A stretch of DNA of 64,000 nucleotides from Dipetalonema caudispina (GCA_013365325.1 JABVXV010000102.1:124001-188000); one strand, 5' to 3'. Shown: positions 1 through 13,023, numbered from the stretch's first letter. Program-made: numbers and translations. The notes: generated from the letters alone by a model not told the origin.

Positions 1-269
1 ATGTCCTGTGAATTTTCCTGAATTTTAAAATTTAACTTTGTGACAGTTTACGTAAAACCGAAATTGTTAAAATCTTTTCGAAACACATAATCAAAAATTT
101 GGATTATTTCATTCGAGGACAGCGCTTTTGGATTCTGTAAGAGAGAATGAGGACAGAAATGTTCTTGCTACAATTTCAGCATCAACTTTTCATTTTCATT
201 TTCATAACAGGCCTGCGTATTTCACTATTATATAAGTTTTGTCATACTGTTACTTTTATTTTTTTATGA

Positions 270-335
270 ACACACACACATACACACACATACACACACA
301 TACACACACACACATATATATATATATACACATGA
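270..335. repeat. CA/TACA microsatellite ending in a TA run
   Basis: Runs of (CA)n interrupted by TACACA units, followed by about eight TA dinucleotides. It is simple sequence with no coding signal. It lies in the putative last intron of the plus-strand fragment whose tail is at 441-488. Confidence 0.95.
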
Positions 336-440
336 CTTTCCTAATTCTTTATTCACATTTTTCTTACTTTTCTATTACACATGTAGGAAAATAATTTAAG
401 AGCCAAAATAAAGAAGTAACTAGTCTAGCGGAAATTTCAG

Positions 441-488
441 GATCCGGACTATGGATTTAGCCTGGCTCATATGTTGTATAAAGTCTAA
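441..488 (+). CDS. possible terminal exon of an unidentified gene
   Basis: A clean acceptor (AATTTCAG) ends at 440. It is followed by 15 sense codons (DPDYGFSLAHMLYKV) and a TAA stop. Codon content looks coding, unlike the flanks. An upstream stretch near 80-205 also reads open (…LLDSVRENEDRNVLA…) and has a GTAAGA donor-like site, so it could be an earlier exon of the same gene. No family is recognised. The exon is short, so chance is a real alternative. Confidence 0.2.
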   Translation, partial: DPDYGFSLAHMLYKV

Positions 489-695
489 GAAGTGGGAAAC
501 TATGATCCATTTGCAAATTCAGGTAATTAGCAAGAAACAAATTTTCTGAGATTCATATTGTTTCAATCTTTATCTTCGATTATTTCCAACTCATTCCAAA
601 GCAGAAAAGTTGTCTAAAAGTGTATGGAAAGTTAGCGCAAAATTTAAATTGTCATCATTTAGCCGATAAGATTGTTATACTAATTTAGCATATAT

Positions 696-759
696 GGCCA
701 TCGATGTGAATTGTTTATTGTTTGGGAAATCAATAAACAATTTACAACTACGATCGGTC
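696..759. ncRNA. microRNA-like hairpin
   Basis: A 16-bp stem pairs 705-720 with 731-746 around a 10-nt loop (TTTGGGAAAT). The inner 12 bp are perfect and the rest has one G.T pair. The stem continues outward as ATCG/CGAT and GGCC/GGTC, separated by small bulges. That gives a 64-nt foldback with about 24 paired positions. Size and shape fit a microRNA precursor, but no mature sequence is recognised and the strand is not determined. A decayed foldback transposon is the alternative. Confidence 0.35.
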
Positions 760-1887
760 AATTTATCCTCTGATATTTGTGTATTTATAAGCACCCGGAC
801 ATTTCGGTTCAGTTTTTAGAGTAATGTAATAGGGTTTTGAGGTTGTGCTCAGCCGATCAGTAAAAAAAAAAATGATACGCCGGACTTGTGGTACTTAATT
901 CCTTTATCTGAGTTACGTACCTATTCTCACGGTGATCAAAAAGTTCTAACTTTGTAAGTTAACAATATAAAAGTTTTTGAACATAGTTACACTTTTTATC
1001 AAAACAGCACTGTAAATTACTTATGCAAATTAGCAAAGAAATATTAGCTTAAATTTACAATTAACCACTAAAGAAGATACTCGATGAGATCGACTTCTGA
1101 TAGGAGACTTATTACAAATATTTTGACATATGAGCATCAACATCTTTACATCAAAAGGATATAATTAACATTTGTTGTGCGCAGTTGAATGATTGTTATT
1201 AACGTAGTCTTAATACTTCAACATCAATCATTGCTATTTCACAAAAGTTCAATTTTGGGGGAAGTTATGTTTAAAATCGATGATCTTTTTCTTTTAGTCA
1301 ACGTTTAAATATGAAGCTTTTCGGAAATTCAAATAATATTTGAGCGACGAATCTAAAACAACAATTAACAGTTGATCAAGCGCACAATTAAGGACGCAAT
1401 TAACGGCAGAAAAATCAGAGAGAGGATCCGTTCTAGCTAGATTTACTTTCAAATTTTGAAAGTTTGAATTCGAAAACTAAGTTGCTAATTCAGAAATTTT
1501 CACTATGAACTAGGAACTGATTAATTTGTCAACAGTCTCCAGGAATATCAGAGATCAGGCATACCAGGAAATCTGAACTTTGCAAAATCTCAATTTAAAT
1601 TTAATAAAGTTTGAAATCAAGCCGGCCCAGCTACTATGAGACTGTTGTAGTAATCAAAATACTTTTTTTTCTTACAAAAATCTTTGGCAAGAAATGACAC
1701 TAGTGACTACGAGAGAACAATCAAAATAGAATTCTCAAATTTTATATAATTTTTAATTTAAATTTATACACTTAATGAACCCCAAGAAGAAATGCAGATT
1801 TGTTCAAACATAAGAGAAAATACATAAACACTAATCATTCTTACCTGTATCACTTAGTTAATACTTTTCACTTTCATGCTCAAATGA

Positions 1888-2136
1888 GTCGGTGTTCTGG
1901 CAATATTTGAAAAACTTCGAACTTTGATAAGGCCTTGGCCAAACGATGTGATTGAATCGGTGGATCGTGATGGAATCAATCCACCTTTTCCGTTTAAGGA
2001 TGATGATACTGAACGGGACATAAGAGGGGTTACTGAGAGACCGCGCCCTTTTAGTGATGATACTAAAACGGAATCATTTTACAAAATTCAACGTGAATAT
2101 TTTAGATCATTGGAAATTTACTTCAAAAAAGTTTAA
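1888..2136 (+). CDS. last coding exon of an unidentified plus-strand gene
   Basis: The frame is open from just after an AG at 1886-1888 to TAA at 2134-2136, about 80 codons. Composition is strongly coding-like: charged and proline-rich, with segments such as NPPFPFKDDDTERDIRG and ERPRPFSDDTKTESFYK. There is no convincing ATG, so it would be a terminal exon. The acceptor is not a strong TTTCAG, so the exon start is uncertain. The product is not recognised. It is convergent with PPP4R4, and the two stop codons are separated by one base. If both are real, their 3' UTRs must overlap. Confidence 0.4.
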   Translation, partial: VGVLAIFEKLRTLIRPWPNDVIESVDRDGINPPFPFKDDDTERDIRGVTERPRPFSDDTKTESFYKIQREYFRSLEIYFKKV

Positions 2137-2137
2137 A

Positions 2138-5100
2138 TTATTTTAATAGTAGATTAATAAACAAACCATTCGTTTTATCAGCACTTAAACCAGTTGGAGG
2201 TTTTGCAGTTAAAGTTGTTGAACTTCTGCGATTTGTTGGAAGACGAGATTTCGCTGTTATTTCAGTACTATTTCTTCGATTTGTCAATGGTAAAGTGGTT
2301 CTGCTTGTTGATGTTGCTGCTGCTGTTTTATGCTTTATATCTACTGAAATTTGAAAAAGAGAAATTCGAAGCCAAATTATCCTTAACTAATAAACCAACA
2401 GCTGGCCAAATGACCAAAAGGTAATGAGCGAAAATAGTAATACTTACAATATTTGTTGTTTTGAGAAGTAGATAATGGAAGTCGTGATTTTCGTTCCTCC
2501 ACTGTAGTTCTGAAACTACGTGGCATTGGGCTCGGACTACGTTGCGTGACAACAACTTGTGGTTGTGGCCGAACAATAGCTGTTTTGGGATGTTGTATTT
2601 TCGTATGCCAAGGACCTTTATCCAAACGGCCAGCATCTTTGTCACTGAGAATACAATCAAATAAGTAACTAATATACACATGTAAATAAGTCAGAAGTTG
2701 TTAACAAGTAACTGATTGTTCAGGCTAATATTCGTATCTTACTATTCAGGCCAATCAATTCAAACAACATACCTGATCCTTTTTTCATCAAGACGCTCCT
2801 CTAAAGTACCGTCACCTGCTCCTTCGAGAACTTTTACAGTTGTTTCCTTCTGATTCCAAATTTCATCCTCAGCTTTTTCTTTTAATTCATCCGATTTGTC
2901 GCTCTTATTTCGGGTCTCAGTTCGGGATAGCTCACATGCATACTAGAAATCCAAAAAGAAAAAACAGGCTGTCCATCATGTTGTACACAAATGTAACCCT
3001 TCTAGCCAAATAAATTTTAATAGTGAGGATATTACAAAAATTAAAATATAGAATGAAAAAAAAAAAACTTCCATAATTGGAAGTCTAAAAAAAAATATGT
3101 GCAAATGTTCACTATGAATACATACTGTTTGAATTAGCTGTCGTGTTGATGAATTTTGCTCTTTGGAAAGTAAATCACGAATAATTCCTTCTAATCGTTG
3201 CAAAATCTCCTCATCCTGAGGCAAATACAAATTTGCTTTTATTTTTGACAGCATACGACATAGCTGCAACCTATAAAGTATTTTATAATCAAATTTTTAA
3301 CTCTTCAAAATCTTTCGAAACTTCCATTTTCTTTTTTTGAGATTTTGAAAGCTGAAAAATCAGGAAAATTATGGACAAAAATATTTATCGTAACTAATAA
3401 TGTCGAATATCAAAATCAACTCGAACAATTTCACTTTTCAAAAGAATACGTACTCGAAAATTGAACTGATTTCAACCTCAGACACTTCACACTTATAATT
3501 ATTTTATTAGATATCATCCCCTAGTTTAAATTGATATAAAATTAACGGTGTTAAACTATGAAAAAATGAATGGATAAAACGCGAAACATCGTATAATTCC
3601 ACGAAATTTCAAAATAGTTCTTTTTTTTAAAAAAAAAGTAGCCAAAACTTTGCAAACTAAAATTAAAATGAATATATCAGGAAGCGGAAATTGCGAAAAT
3701 TCATTAATTTAGCTTCATGAACTAAGTAACAACAACAACCTAATGCTTGCCACTTTGTCGTTTGCCATCCCCAAAATTGCAGTCAAAAAATGTGTATGGA
3801 AAAATTTGCGGCTGAAATTGAAGATAATTTCCGGAATTATATCCAAAAATAACCGACGTCGATGACAATTCTGATGCATTGAGATTGCTGCAATTCTCTT
3901 TTTTTAAAGTTTTAAATTTATTAATGAAATTGATTATATTTAAGACAGAATTGAATTTCTAAAAACTTTACACATTTTGCTATTTCGAAAGAAATAAGAT
4001 TTGAGTTTTTTTTGCACACATTTCAAATTAATGAATCGAATTACAGTGTACAAAGAAGTCAATAATAGATTGGCGATCAACTTCGCATGGATTTTCTCGC
4101 ATAAATAGGAGAAGTGTAACTGAAGCAGCGACACGACATGGAATCGCCCGCTGAAAATTACTGAAATTAGGATGACAATATTAAAAATCATTTGAATAAT
4201 TTCTTTGATTGCGCTGAGAAACGCGGAAATACCTGGAACGCATGAATCTCATAGACGTATACTTAACCAAATTTTAACATATTCTATAATTACAGCACTT
4301 GCTTCCTGCCTGAATTAGAAATTTAATCCAATCATTTCAATTTCATCTTGAGAAATCTAGATCAAACTTCGATTGCAATGTAAAACGAAGCTTTTGTATG
4401 TGAAAAACTGAGTTCATTTGAATTTCTAAAAAGTTCAATAATTTCAGAGAAAAATGTTTACCGTCGTTAGCACCTCTTGTTTGAGCATTGGAACGAAGGA
4501 GATAAAGAGATCCTTAACAGGAATCAAATGTCGTAGCACGGCGATATTTTGTAGATAGGAGTGCTGTGATCGCCAGGAGCTAGTCCTACGTATCAGTCGA
4601 TTACATCCTATTATTATATGATCCAATTGTAATCTGCTGATTTTCTATAAAAAGGATTGATATTTTGCTTCCATACTACGACAAATTCGCAGATTCATTT
4701 CGTTCAAATTGAAACTGAGTCCGATACTTGTCGAATGTTATTTGCATATTAATCCAGAAAACGATTTCGCCAATCCTTGGAAACTTTAACATGAAATAAA
4801 AATCGTTGGAAATTTATAAATATCCGGTTACGCTTAAATTATCGTGAAGTTTTTACACAGTTATTTTGCTCGGAAACACATTTGTAGAGTATTGGAAGAA
4901 TTCGATCAAGGCTACCCATCAAATGTCCAACAACTTCGGCAGGACTTCCACGAATTAGCTCAAAAAATGGTGGTAAGAGAGCTGATTCATTTGGCATCAG
5001 CTTTACAACCTGAAATTTATGAATAATTGATACGGGAACAGTTTTTTTTAGGTCAATCGAAATATAAATGAAATCAAATGAATTAAAAATTTTCTTCTTC

Positions 5101-8100
5101 AAATCAAATGAATTCAAGCCTCGTGAAATCCCGCAGCTGTTGCAGAGCGAATATCATCATCTGGATCAGAACAAAAACCTTCCAAAATTGGTAACAAACG
5201 ATCCTTGAAAAAATCTTCACCGTATTTCAATACCATACACTGCAAAGTAAAAAAAGAAGTGTTGAGCTTTTCCGAAATCTCAGAAAAAGAACTTTAAATC
5301 TTCCATAAAAATTCAAGAGAGAATAAAACTAACTATAGCTTAATTAACAATGGTCATTCTCAAGTTGACAATCTGTGCAGGCAAAGGAAGGAAATTATCT
5401 TGCAAATATGAAAAGCATCGGTAATATCTGCATTAATTTCAGAATTTTCTAAATAATCCATGATACATACAGGGAAATTGTAAGCACACATGCGCCTAAC
5501 GGATGTTTGAAGATTTGATAAAGCGTCACTGTTATCAGTGGATGAAGAACATCGTGATAGATTGGCAATTTGAACGTAGATTTCCAAGAACCAATTACGA
5601 TCCCGTACTGTCAACACATCCTGAAAAAAAAAGATTCTAGAATTTTTTGAAGGCTCTCCTTAATAAACGACTTACTTCAATTCAAAATTTATTTCTCTTA
5701 TAAGTAACTTCTTATAAAGTCCATCATTTATATTAAATGAAAAATTTCTTCATTTAAATTATCACTTTTTCTTCCATCCTACAATAATACCTGTAATAAA
5801 TCTATCCATTGGCCAAGATTTTTAGCTACCACACTAAGTGTTTCATCCTGAGCGTTTATTGCTTGTTCGGTAGAATGTTTCAAGAGCGGAACGATCGAAC
5901 ATTTACGTTGATCTGCAAAGTAATAAAGTTAGCGAGGATGAAAATTCAAAAAATGTAGCATTTGATGAATTTCGAGTAATTTTAATCCTGCTATTCTACT
6001 GGGAATCAAAGCATCTGATTCTTGAGATCATCTAAATACACCGGAATATCGTCCGCATCCGCATCCAATAAGATCATTCCGCGTAAACACTCATTAGACC
6101 AAACTTCCTCGATGTTCTTCCCATAAATGCCAGCGGTAACGATTATGCAAACATTATTCGAATGATAAGATAATGAATGTATGAGATAGAATAGAATTCA
6201 ACCTTTTGATAAGAATGGGATACAAAGAGCGACAGTGTTCAATGCCGCTTCACGTGTTCCAATTTCAGTATCCTTGCACAGTTGCACCAAACATGGCACT
6301 AACGCTGATCCACAATCACTTGGATTCCTTAACATATATCAATTAATTTTGTTTATTGCTCTATATACTTACTCCAGAGCCTAGAGCCTAAAGATATTTC
6401 TCATGAGGACAGGATTATACAGATCAAAGAAATCTGAGGATTTGCAGGTTTCGATTCCAATTAATCATTTTGAAATATTTTTAAAATGATTTCAAATGTG
6501 ATTAAAAGACATGCAGATTTCGTACTCGGATATTAAATACCTTAGCGATTCGGCAATAATCGCCAGATGTTGAGCCATAGAGCTTCGTACATTCGGATTT
6601 GGATCATTACAAAGCATTTGTACACAAGGTATTAAATCACGTCGAATACTACAAAAATATCGTATCAGTAACGAATAAAAGAAGATGGCATAATTTTGAT
6701 CATTACACTAAAGTTGCTTGGGGTCTAATAATAAAATAGTGACACGAACTAATTTTCAACTTTTTACCTACAACATTCCTTGAAAATAAATCTAGCCATG
6801 TAGCATTGGAAGCAAATTAAAAAGTTGAAAAATGATGAAAGAAAAAATCCTTCAATTTTCAGCGGATTGATGAAAAATTTCATGAAAAAGAGACGCTAAA
6901 AATAAATTTGCCCTCATTTTTTTTATTGAATAACTAGGAACAAGTGATCCTATTTGTTAAAACCTAACTAATTAATAAACGGAAGACTTTATTTTTTTCA
7001 AATTTTTGCTTTATATTGGTGAAATACCCTTAATCATTACTTAGTAATCATTAATTACCTGATGGGAAAATGAAGTATAAAAGTACAAAAAATGGAACAT
7101 ACTCAATAGATTCCAAATTTGTACACAATTTATTAACTAATTTGGTTGCCAGTACACGTCGTTGTGCACGTTGCGATACTTCAGCTTGTGAAATAGTCAA
7201 TGGTATAACCTTTAATTTGAATCAAAATATTATAATTATTTAAAAAATTTTTAAAAATAACTAAATTTATAAGGATACAAAGGATCACTTTGATTTTTAT
7301 CAGACATTTAATTATCACTCTCTTTATCATTTCTTATATGTAGTTGTCATTACTACTCTGTAACAATGTTTACATAACTTAACTAAAAACTTTCTTTTTT
7401 TTTTAATTTCAAAATCAATAAGGAAATCATTACTGATCATATTCATTCTTCTACGTTCTCATTACTAACACTAATGTCATTATCGCTATCGTTATCGTGA
7501 TCATTACAGTTAAGATCAATCACTTGCAGATAAAATTATCAGGAAGAGTAAAATTACTGAGACTAATTTCAGGAAGGGTAAAGAAATAGTGAAACTGGCT
7601 AAGAAATAACCCACAAGCTGTTTGAGTTGAGATACAGGTGTGTGATCGATCACTTCAACAAGCGTTTCTAACCATGCTGCTGCCGTTACTGAACAACAAA
7701 AGGAATCTGTGATTCTATCACATTGCAGGAAATTAAGTTCAATAACGAAAATTTTGAAGGGCAATTAATATAATGACTTTTAAGGATTTTATTTTATTCA
7801 TTGTTAAATTAGTGTAAATGAAAATGAGATCCACTCTAGTTTCATTCTTTATTTTACGTAACTCACGTTTTATAAGCTATGATGTGTAATGAGGATAGGT
7901 AGAATATGGAAATGGTATGAGAAGGTTAGTAATACTACGAAAGTAATTTTAAAAATGAATGAAACTTGCAATTGTCCTTTTGTTGTGCCGCATTCTGCAA
8001 TATACTGTTCAGGATCATATCATTTATACCCCTAAAATTTCACTTCCCGCTGTACTCACTTTCTTCTTTTTTTACAAAAGAAATAAAAAATGAAAGTTTA

Positions 8101-9365
8101 TATACTTTGAAGTGGAGAGAGGAAAGAAAGTAATGAAATAAAACGTTAATGACAGATTAAAATTAGAAGATCATGAAATTTAAGGAGAATCAAATCGAAC
8201 AATCAACTAATTTAAAGTTTATAGTTTCGATCGATTGCTACTTTAGATCTTGATTTATAGCAGTAATTAATTATGCTCTGCTCTTAATAAAAACAGTTAT
8301 ATCATTATGAAACTCCCTTTTTTTCAAAAACTTTTGAATATATCTGAAATTCAGGAAAAAACCTTACGGGACATGAGCGGTAAGTTTACTGTTCCGATAA
8401 ATGTTTTTATAGGCAACAGCTGCCTCACACTGTACATCCAAATTCGAACATTCCTCATCCAATATTTGCTGCATATTATTAGTTTAAAAATTATAGACAT
8501 CAAATATTCAAATACTGCCCACTTTTTCTAACTCCCATTCCAGGAGATGATTGAAATTGCTGAATTGTTCCACATAAATTATATTTTTCCAAAAAAAATA
8601 ACACATTCTTTTAGATATTAATGGAATGCCTGCAGATTCTGTTTTCTTAAATTACATTATCAAAAGTGTGAATTTCATCATAAAACAGTCTTATTTCTGG
8701 GACTTTTGATATCAAATGTAGCCTTGACTAAATCGCGATAATCAATACATAAAATCACGATAGCAGCGGATAAAAACCACCAGTTTTTAAATTCAGTGGA
8801 AATTGAAGCTAACCTGAACGACTGGCATGACCTTCTCGACTACTTCATTTCCATCGGTCTCTAGCAAATCGTTCAGTGTTCGAATTACCGATAGTTTCTG
8901 AATTTCTCGTCCTGTCCTAAAATTTTACTGGAATGCAAGTTCTAATCGAGAGACATAGTTGTTAAACTATTTATTCAATTAAATGGTGCTTCAGAAATTC
9001 CAAGAGCTTTGATAATAAGAGTTATAGCGAAGAGAATAGAATGGAATTTGAAAATAATTAAAGACCTAAATGGGATTGAAATCTTTCTACCAAGAAAGAT
9101 AAAAAAAATAGAAATTTAAATGAATTTCTTCACTCAAGAAAATGATCAAAAAATTGATTTAGAAGATGGTTAGAAGTGAAGTAAACGTTAGTTTTTGAAT
9201 TACGAAAAAATTGTAACACTTGAGAATATTGATTGCATCATCGACCGGTGATTGTAGTAATTCGGTAAGATCGGGATCATTTGCAGCACTTAACAACGAT
9301 TCCCAATCAATCTTTTCCTCGAATTGTTGAGTTTCTTCATTTTTTTCGGCTTCCATGGCACTCAT
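2138..9365 (-). CDS. PPP4R4: protein phosphatase 4 regulatory subunit 4 (HEAT-repeat)
   Basis: Regulatory/scaffold subunit of the serine/threonine phosphatase PP4. Roughly 18 exons run leftward from ATG at 9365 to TAA at 2138, and successive exons match human PPP4R4 in order, from recalled alignment. Diagnostic stretches are AAAWLETLVEVIDHTP (about 7690), SQAEVSQRAQRRVLATK (about 7170), LIPCVQMLCNDPNPNVRSS (about 6640), VRRMCAYNFPVCI (about 5500), RRLFLDIIPEIIFNFSRKFF (about 3850) and LPQDEEILQRLEGIIRDLL (about 3220). Exons near 2940-2775 are acidic and coiled-coil-like. The last two (2645-2448, 2343-2138) are basic and Ser/Thr-rich, like the human tail. The last exon follows a good TTTCAG acceptor at 2344. 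The gene diverges from TSC2. Family assignment is firm; several exon edges, including those around 8.4 kb and 3.8 kb, are approximate. Confidence 0.88.
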
Positions 9366-10082
9366 TTCGTTTAAACTTGAATCTCGTTTTAATCAGTCAT
9401 CTAGGCAGTGACAATCTATAGAATTAAATTTAATATGAATGAATCCATAAGATTTCTTAGGATATTTTACGATCGATCCTCGTAACACTTGATTGTCATT
9501 TCTATGATCTTCAATGACATCCGCAAAGGAAGAAGAATTGTTATCACCGAAAAATTTTAATCAGAAAACAATTCCGCGAAATTTTTGAATCAATAAAATT
9601 CGAAACAGAAAAGTTCATGAATTATAAGAATAAATTGAAAATATTGACGTTATAGCGACGGCCATCAAAAAAGATTGGAATCCAAAAGGTATAAAAGTAA
9701 AGTTGTTGATTAAAAATATGTCGCTTACAAGTAGTAAAATTAACCGAAACCTTATTGTGAAGAATAATTCGGTTTGAAATACAATGATACATTTCATTGG
9801 AATGGAATGATGGAATGAATGTTTCGCTACAATAAACGTTGAAAGTTCATCTTGATAAAATAAAAAGTAAAAAACGTGAGAGACAAGTGGAAGAGTAATA
9901 GTAGTAACACATTTTTTTGGGGTAAGGATAAATGTTTTTGTGTTTTTGATGGGAGTAAACATCGATGAGAGCACTTGAAAATGGTCTGCTCGGAGATCGT
10001 TCATCTTTGAATCTTCACTTTTTTTTTGCTCTTTATTTCAAATGGAATTGAGAAGTGTAACAAAGATGAGGGAAAAGGGAAG
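9366..10082. other. spacer upstream of PPP4R4
   Basis: I see no gene here. A 129-codon open stretch on the minus strand (9615-10004) is hydrophobic and low in coding quality. It has no start context or splice support. The region probably holds the PPP4R4 promoter. Confidence 0.5.
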
Positions 10083-10156
10083 ATGGAAAGAAAGGAGGAG
10101 GAAAGAAGAAAAGAGATGATCGAAGAAGCTCACGAAAGGTTTATGTGATTGGAAAA

Positions 10157-10453
10157 ATGAAAGAAATGAAATTATGTTGTATGCAAATTAGTTTTGCTGA
10201 TATCTTAGAGAAACAGATATATCGCATAGTTCATACTGATAGGTTTGGCGATTTACGTCGCATTACAATTTTAGAGGAACAGAAGAAACGCTTAATTGAT
10301 ATCAATAAGTTTGGTGATCTAAGCGGTATAATTTTAGAAGGACAAAAGCACCGCTTAATTCATATCGATAGATTTAATAAAATGACTGGAATTAGAATTC
10401 TATGTAAATTGAAGAAAGAAATTTTGGAAGGGATTAAGGAAAACAAAGTATAG
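10157..10453 (+). CDS. small protein with three tandem ~22-residue repeats
   Basis: An open frame runs from ATG at 10157 to TAG at 10451-10453, about 98 residues. Residues from about 20 contain three diverged units beginning RIVHTDRFGDLRR, RLIDINKFGDLSG and RLIHIDRFNKMTG. Each is about 63-66 nt and ends in EEQKK, EGQKH or CKLKK. The frame is kept across all copies although the DNA has diverged, which suggests coding. The sequence is amphipathic and highly charged, probably helical. The same frame reopens after the TAG and runs into a hydrophobic segment (next entry). This may be a live gene, the N-terminal part of a broken one, or a chance repeat. No known family is recognised. Confidence 0.35.
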   Translation: MKEMKLCCMQISFADILEKQIYRIVHTDRFGDLRRITILEEQKKRLIDINKFGDLSGIILEGQKHRLIHIDRFNKMTGIRILCKLKKEILEGIKENKV

Positions 10454-10465
10454 GATGAGAAGTGG

Positions 10466-10736
10466 ATGAAAATTTCAAAATGTGGGATCATAACTGCAGC
10501 AGTATTCTTCAAGAAACATCTGTTCAAAATGATTATAGCAGCTCTTCTTGTTATTATAACTACTATTACTCAAAGTAAGCATCTCATGTCCAACGAAGTA
10601 ATCTTTTATTGAAGATGAATATCATAAGTAAAACAGAGCAATTACAAATACTTGTATGGCTTAATTAGTTAAGAGTAAAGAAAAAAAAAATTGTTTAGGT
10701 ATGAATCCAAAGCGAAGAAGAAATAATTTCGAATAG
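10466..10736 (+). CDS. possible two-exon small membrane/secreted peptide
   Basis: ATG at 10466 is in frame with the preceding repeat ORF, beyond its TAG. It reads through a hydrophobic core (MIIAALLVIITTITQ) to a GTAAGC donor at 10575. An acceptor TTGTTTAG ends at 10698. The joined phase then gives SMNPKRRRNNFE and a TAG at 10734-10736. The product would be about 48 residues, or 27 from the inner ATG at 10529: a single hydrophobic helix or signal peptide with a very basic tail. The splice-phase match is the main support. It may be the 3' part of the repeat gene above. Confidence 0.3.
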
Positions 10737-13023
10737 TAGTAAATATTTCGCCTGAGATGACGAATTCGATGAAATATGTTACTGCCTTTTTCTCATCAAT
10801 TCAATTTGGCATTACCTGTTTGGCTTGATATGATGTTTTATAATTATTTATTAATTGCTGTTCTTTTCCAAACCTTACTATGCACTTCTACGCTCCAATA
10901 TAATGTTTAGTAGTGTCGAAAGGATTTCAATTTATAAGCATACATAAAGAACTGTTAACGTTAATTGGTAATTTATGAAGTGTTAGGAGAGATAGAGAGA
11001 GAGAGAGAAAGTCAAAGGGATAGTTATTTGGCCAGTATATTTTAGGCTTACAAGAAGTTTCAAAGATATCTGACTTTGTCGTATTTCCGCACTTTTCAAT
11101 CATAACGATAGCAAATTCGATGAAATGAATGGTTACTTAAAATGATTTAGTGATAACTAATCATACTGAATAAATATTATTAAGGTGTCATTAATGAGAA
11201 TGATTAGTTTGAAGAGCAAATAGTAATAATAGAATGGAAAGGGAATGGAGAGAAGGATAGCAATGAATAATAAACTTTGAGGAAAGAAAAGCTTATTATT
11301 TCAAGTTAACTACGTATGGTGTATGATAGGAAGGAGATAAGATGAAGTTCAACACTTTCAGAGATAGGAGAAACCACAGCTGCTGTTATTACCACTGATC
11401 AAGAATTCCGGTAATATGTATGTTGTTGCTTTCAAATATCACTTTGTCTGTTTCTCTTTAAATTCATTCCTCTTACCAACAAGAATGATTGATGATTTGT
11501 TAGTGTGGCAGAAATGAGATGAAACTAATGAAAGCAACATTTAGTTTAATCTCATCTTCCGGTGTTGTCATCGGAAAAATTTTCATGCAATCAAAGAAAA
11601 AAATGATGTCAAAGTTTTCGTAAATTGAAACTGTAAAAGTTATTTAAGCTTTAAACTTTATACTTTCGAGTTTTGCAGTGAATAAGAAATGTAGCCCGAG
11701 CGATCAGTCAATATCATAGGAATCAATTATTAATGTTAGATACATCGTTCCATCTTTCTCACACGCTTCAACGATTAAGACAGTTGAAATTGAAATTTTT
11801 AAAAATTTAGAAATATGTTCAACGCAACTGAATTGAAAAATCCAACCCTTCCCTTACTTTTTTTTGTTCATTTCTAAAAATATTTTTCACAAGTTTTTTT
11901 TAAACCAAGTATTGACTTACAATCATTAGCTGAATGACTTTTATCTGTGTGCCTTAGTTTAAATAAATGAAACTTTCAAAATTAAAGATTAGCAAGAATC
12001 GATTAACATAATCTTAGCATGAACTACATCTACTTTACTCCCTAATTTTGTCAGTAAATTCTAATTTAAATAGTTCATTAAGTATTGTATTAATTAATTA
12101 ATTTATACTATTTCTTTGCACAATTTATCCACTTATAAGCATAAATGATTCCAGCTTTGGGCACCAGTAAGCTAGACTAAAATGCGAAGCATAAATCCTA
12201 GAGGAAGCAAAGGTCAGAGTACCATTACCAACACTATTTCGAAGATGAGATTATCAAAATATTCCTTCCCGTCATTTTCAGTATTATTCATACGTAATGA
12301 CCTCTCGTAACCTACTTAATTGCCCTTGAAATCCTCCCATTACAAGTATTAATACTCAGGAGTACGGTAGCTCTAAAGGTACAACTAGTGAGATCAATGA
12401 TTTCACATCGTCTTTGATCTGATTTTCACAAAAGAGAACTTGGGGAGAGGAATATGAGAGTATGCGGGGTTAGCGGTAGGTGGGGATAAGGTATTATCTC
12501 ATTGAGGTCTAATTTCTAGTTTAGTCTTGCATGAGAGAGCCTTCTTTGCGATTAGTTCTATTGTCTCATGATGACAGAGAATCTTCCTTATACCTCTTAT
12601 TTTTACCTTTGTCTATTCTTTACCCACTGCTATTTACTCTTTTTCGTACTAATCATGATATTATAGATATACTCATGCCTGAATCATAATTCACGTAGCA
12701 CTCAACGGTACAAGTCGAACGGTTCGTGACGAACGCTGAATTTGTCACCAAGTGGTATTCGTTTGTATTTTAGCATTTTCATTACCAACTTGATGAGATA
12801 TTTTAATCTTGGTATAATTTGCTGTTTTTAGATAAGAAATTGAATTTGTTTTTGATAAGATGGGAAAGACTGGTGAAGTTTATTTTTTCATCATTTATTC
12901 TTTTTATTGATGAATTTAATAAGTAATTCAGGGATACGCATGTGTTCTCGAGTCCATATCCGGTAAACATGCCGTTATCGAGGCGAGGCTTTCTTTCAGC
13001 AATATTCAATCGAAAAGACAGCG
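10737..13023. other. spacer between small ORF and TSC2, no gene seen
   Basis: No open frame with splice support was found. A short GA repeat lies at about 10987-11011. The region presumably carries the TSC2 promoter. Confidence 0.5.

Noticed and set aside
6752..6833. 14-bp inverted repeat (TTTTCAACTTTTTA) in a PPP4R4 intron as a structured RNA
   Set aside because: The perfect part is short and AT-rich and the 50-nt interior does not pair well. Chance or a small foldback relic is enough to explain it.
8307..8531. Plus-strand frame with a small acceptor-donor pair (EKTLRDMSG) inside PPP4R4
   Set aside because: It lies antisense to PPP4R4, and minus-strand exon content is present at the same place (QQILDEECSNLDVQCEAAV). 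The plus reading is a shadow.
9615..10004. 129-codon minus-strand frame upstream of PPP4R4
   Set aside because: Biased hydrophobic composition (FLLF, ILLL) is typical of antisense AT-rich DNA. It has no domain, splice or start evidence.
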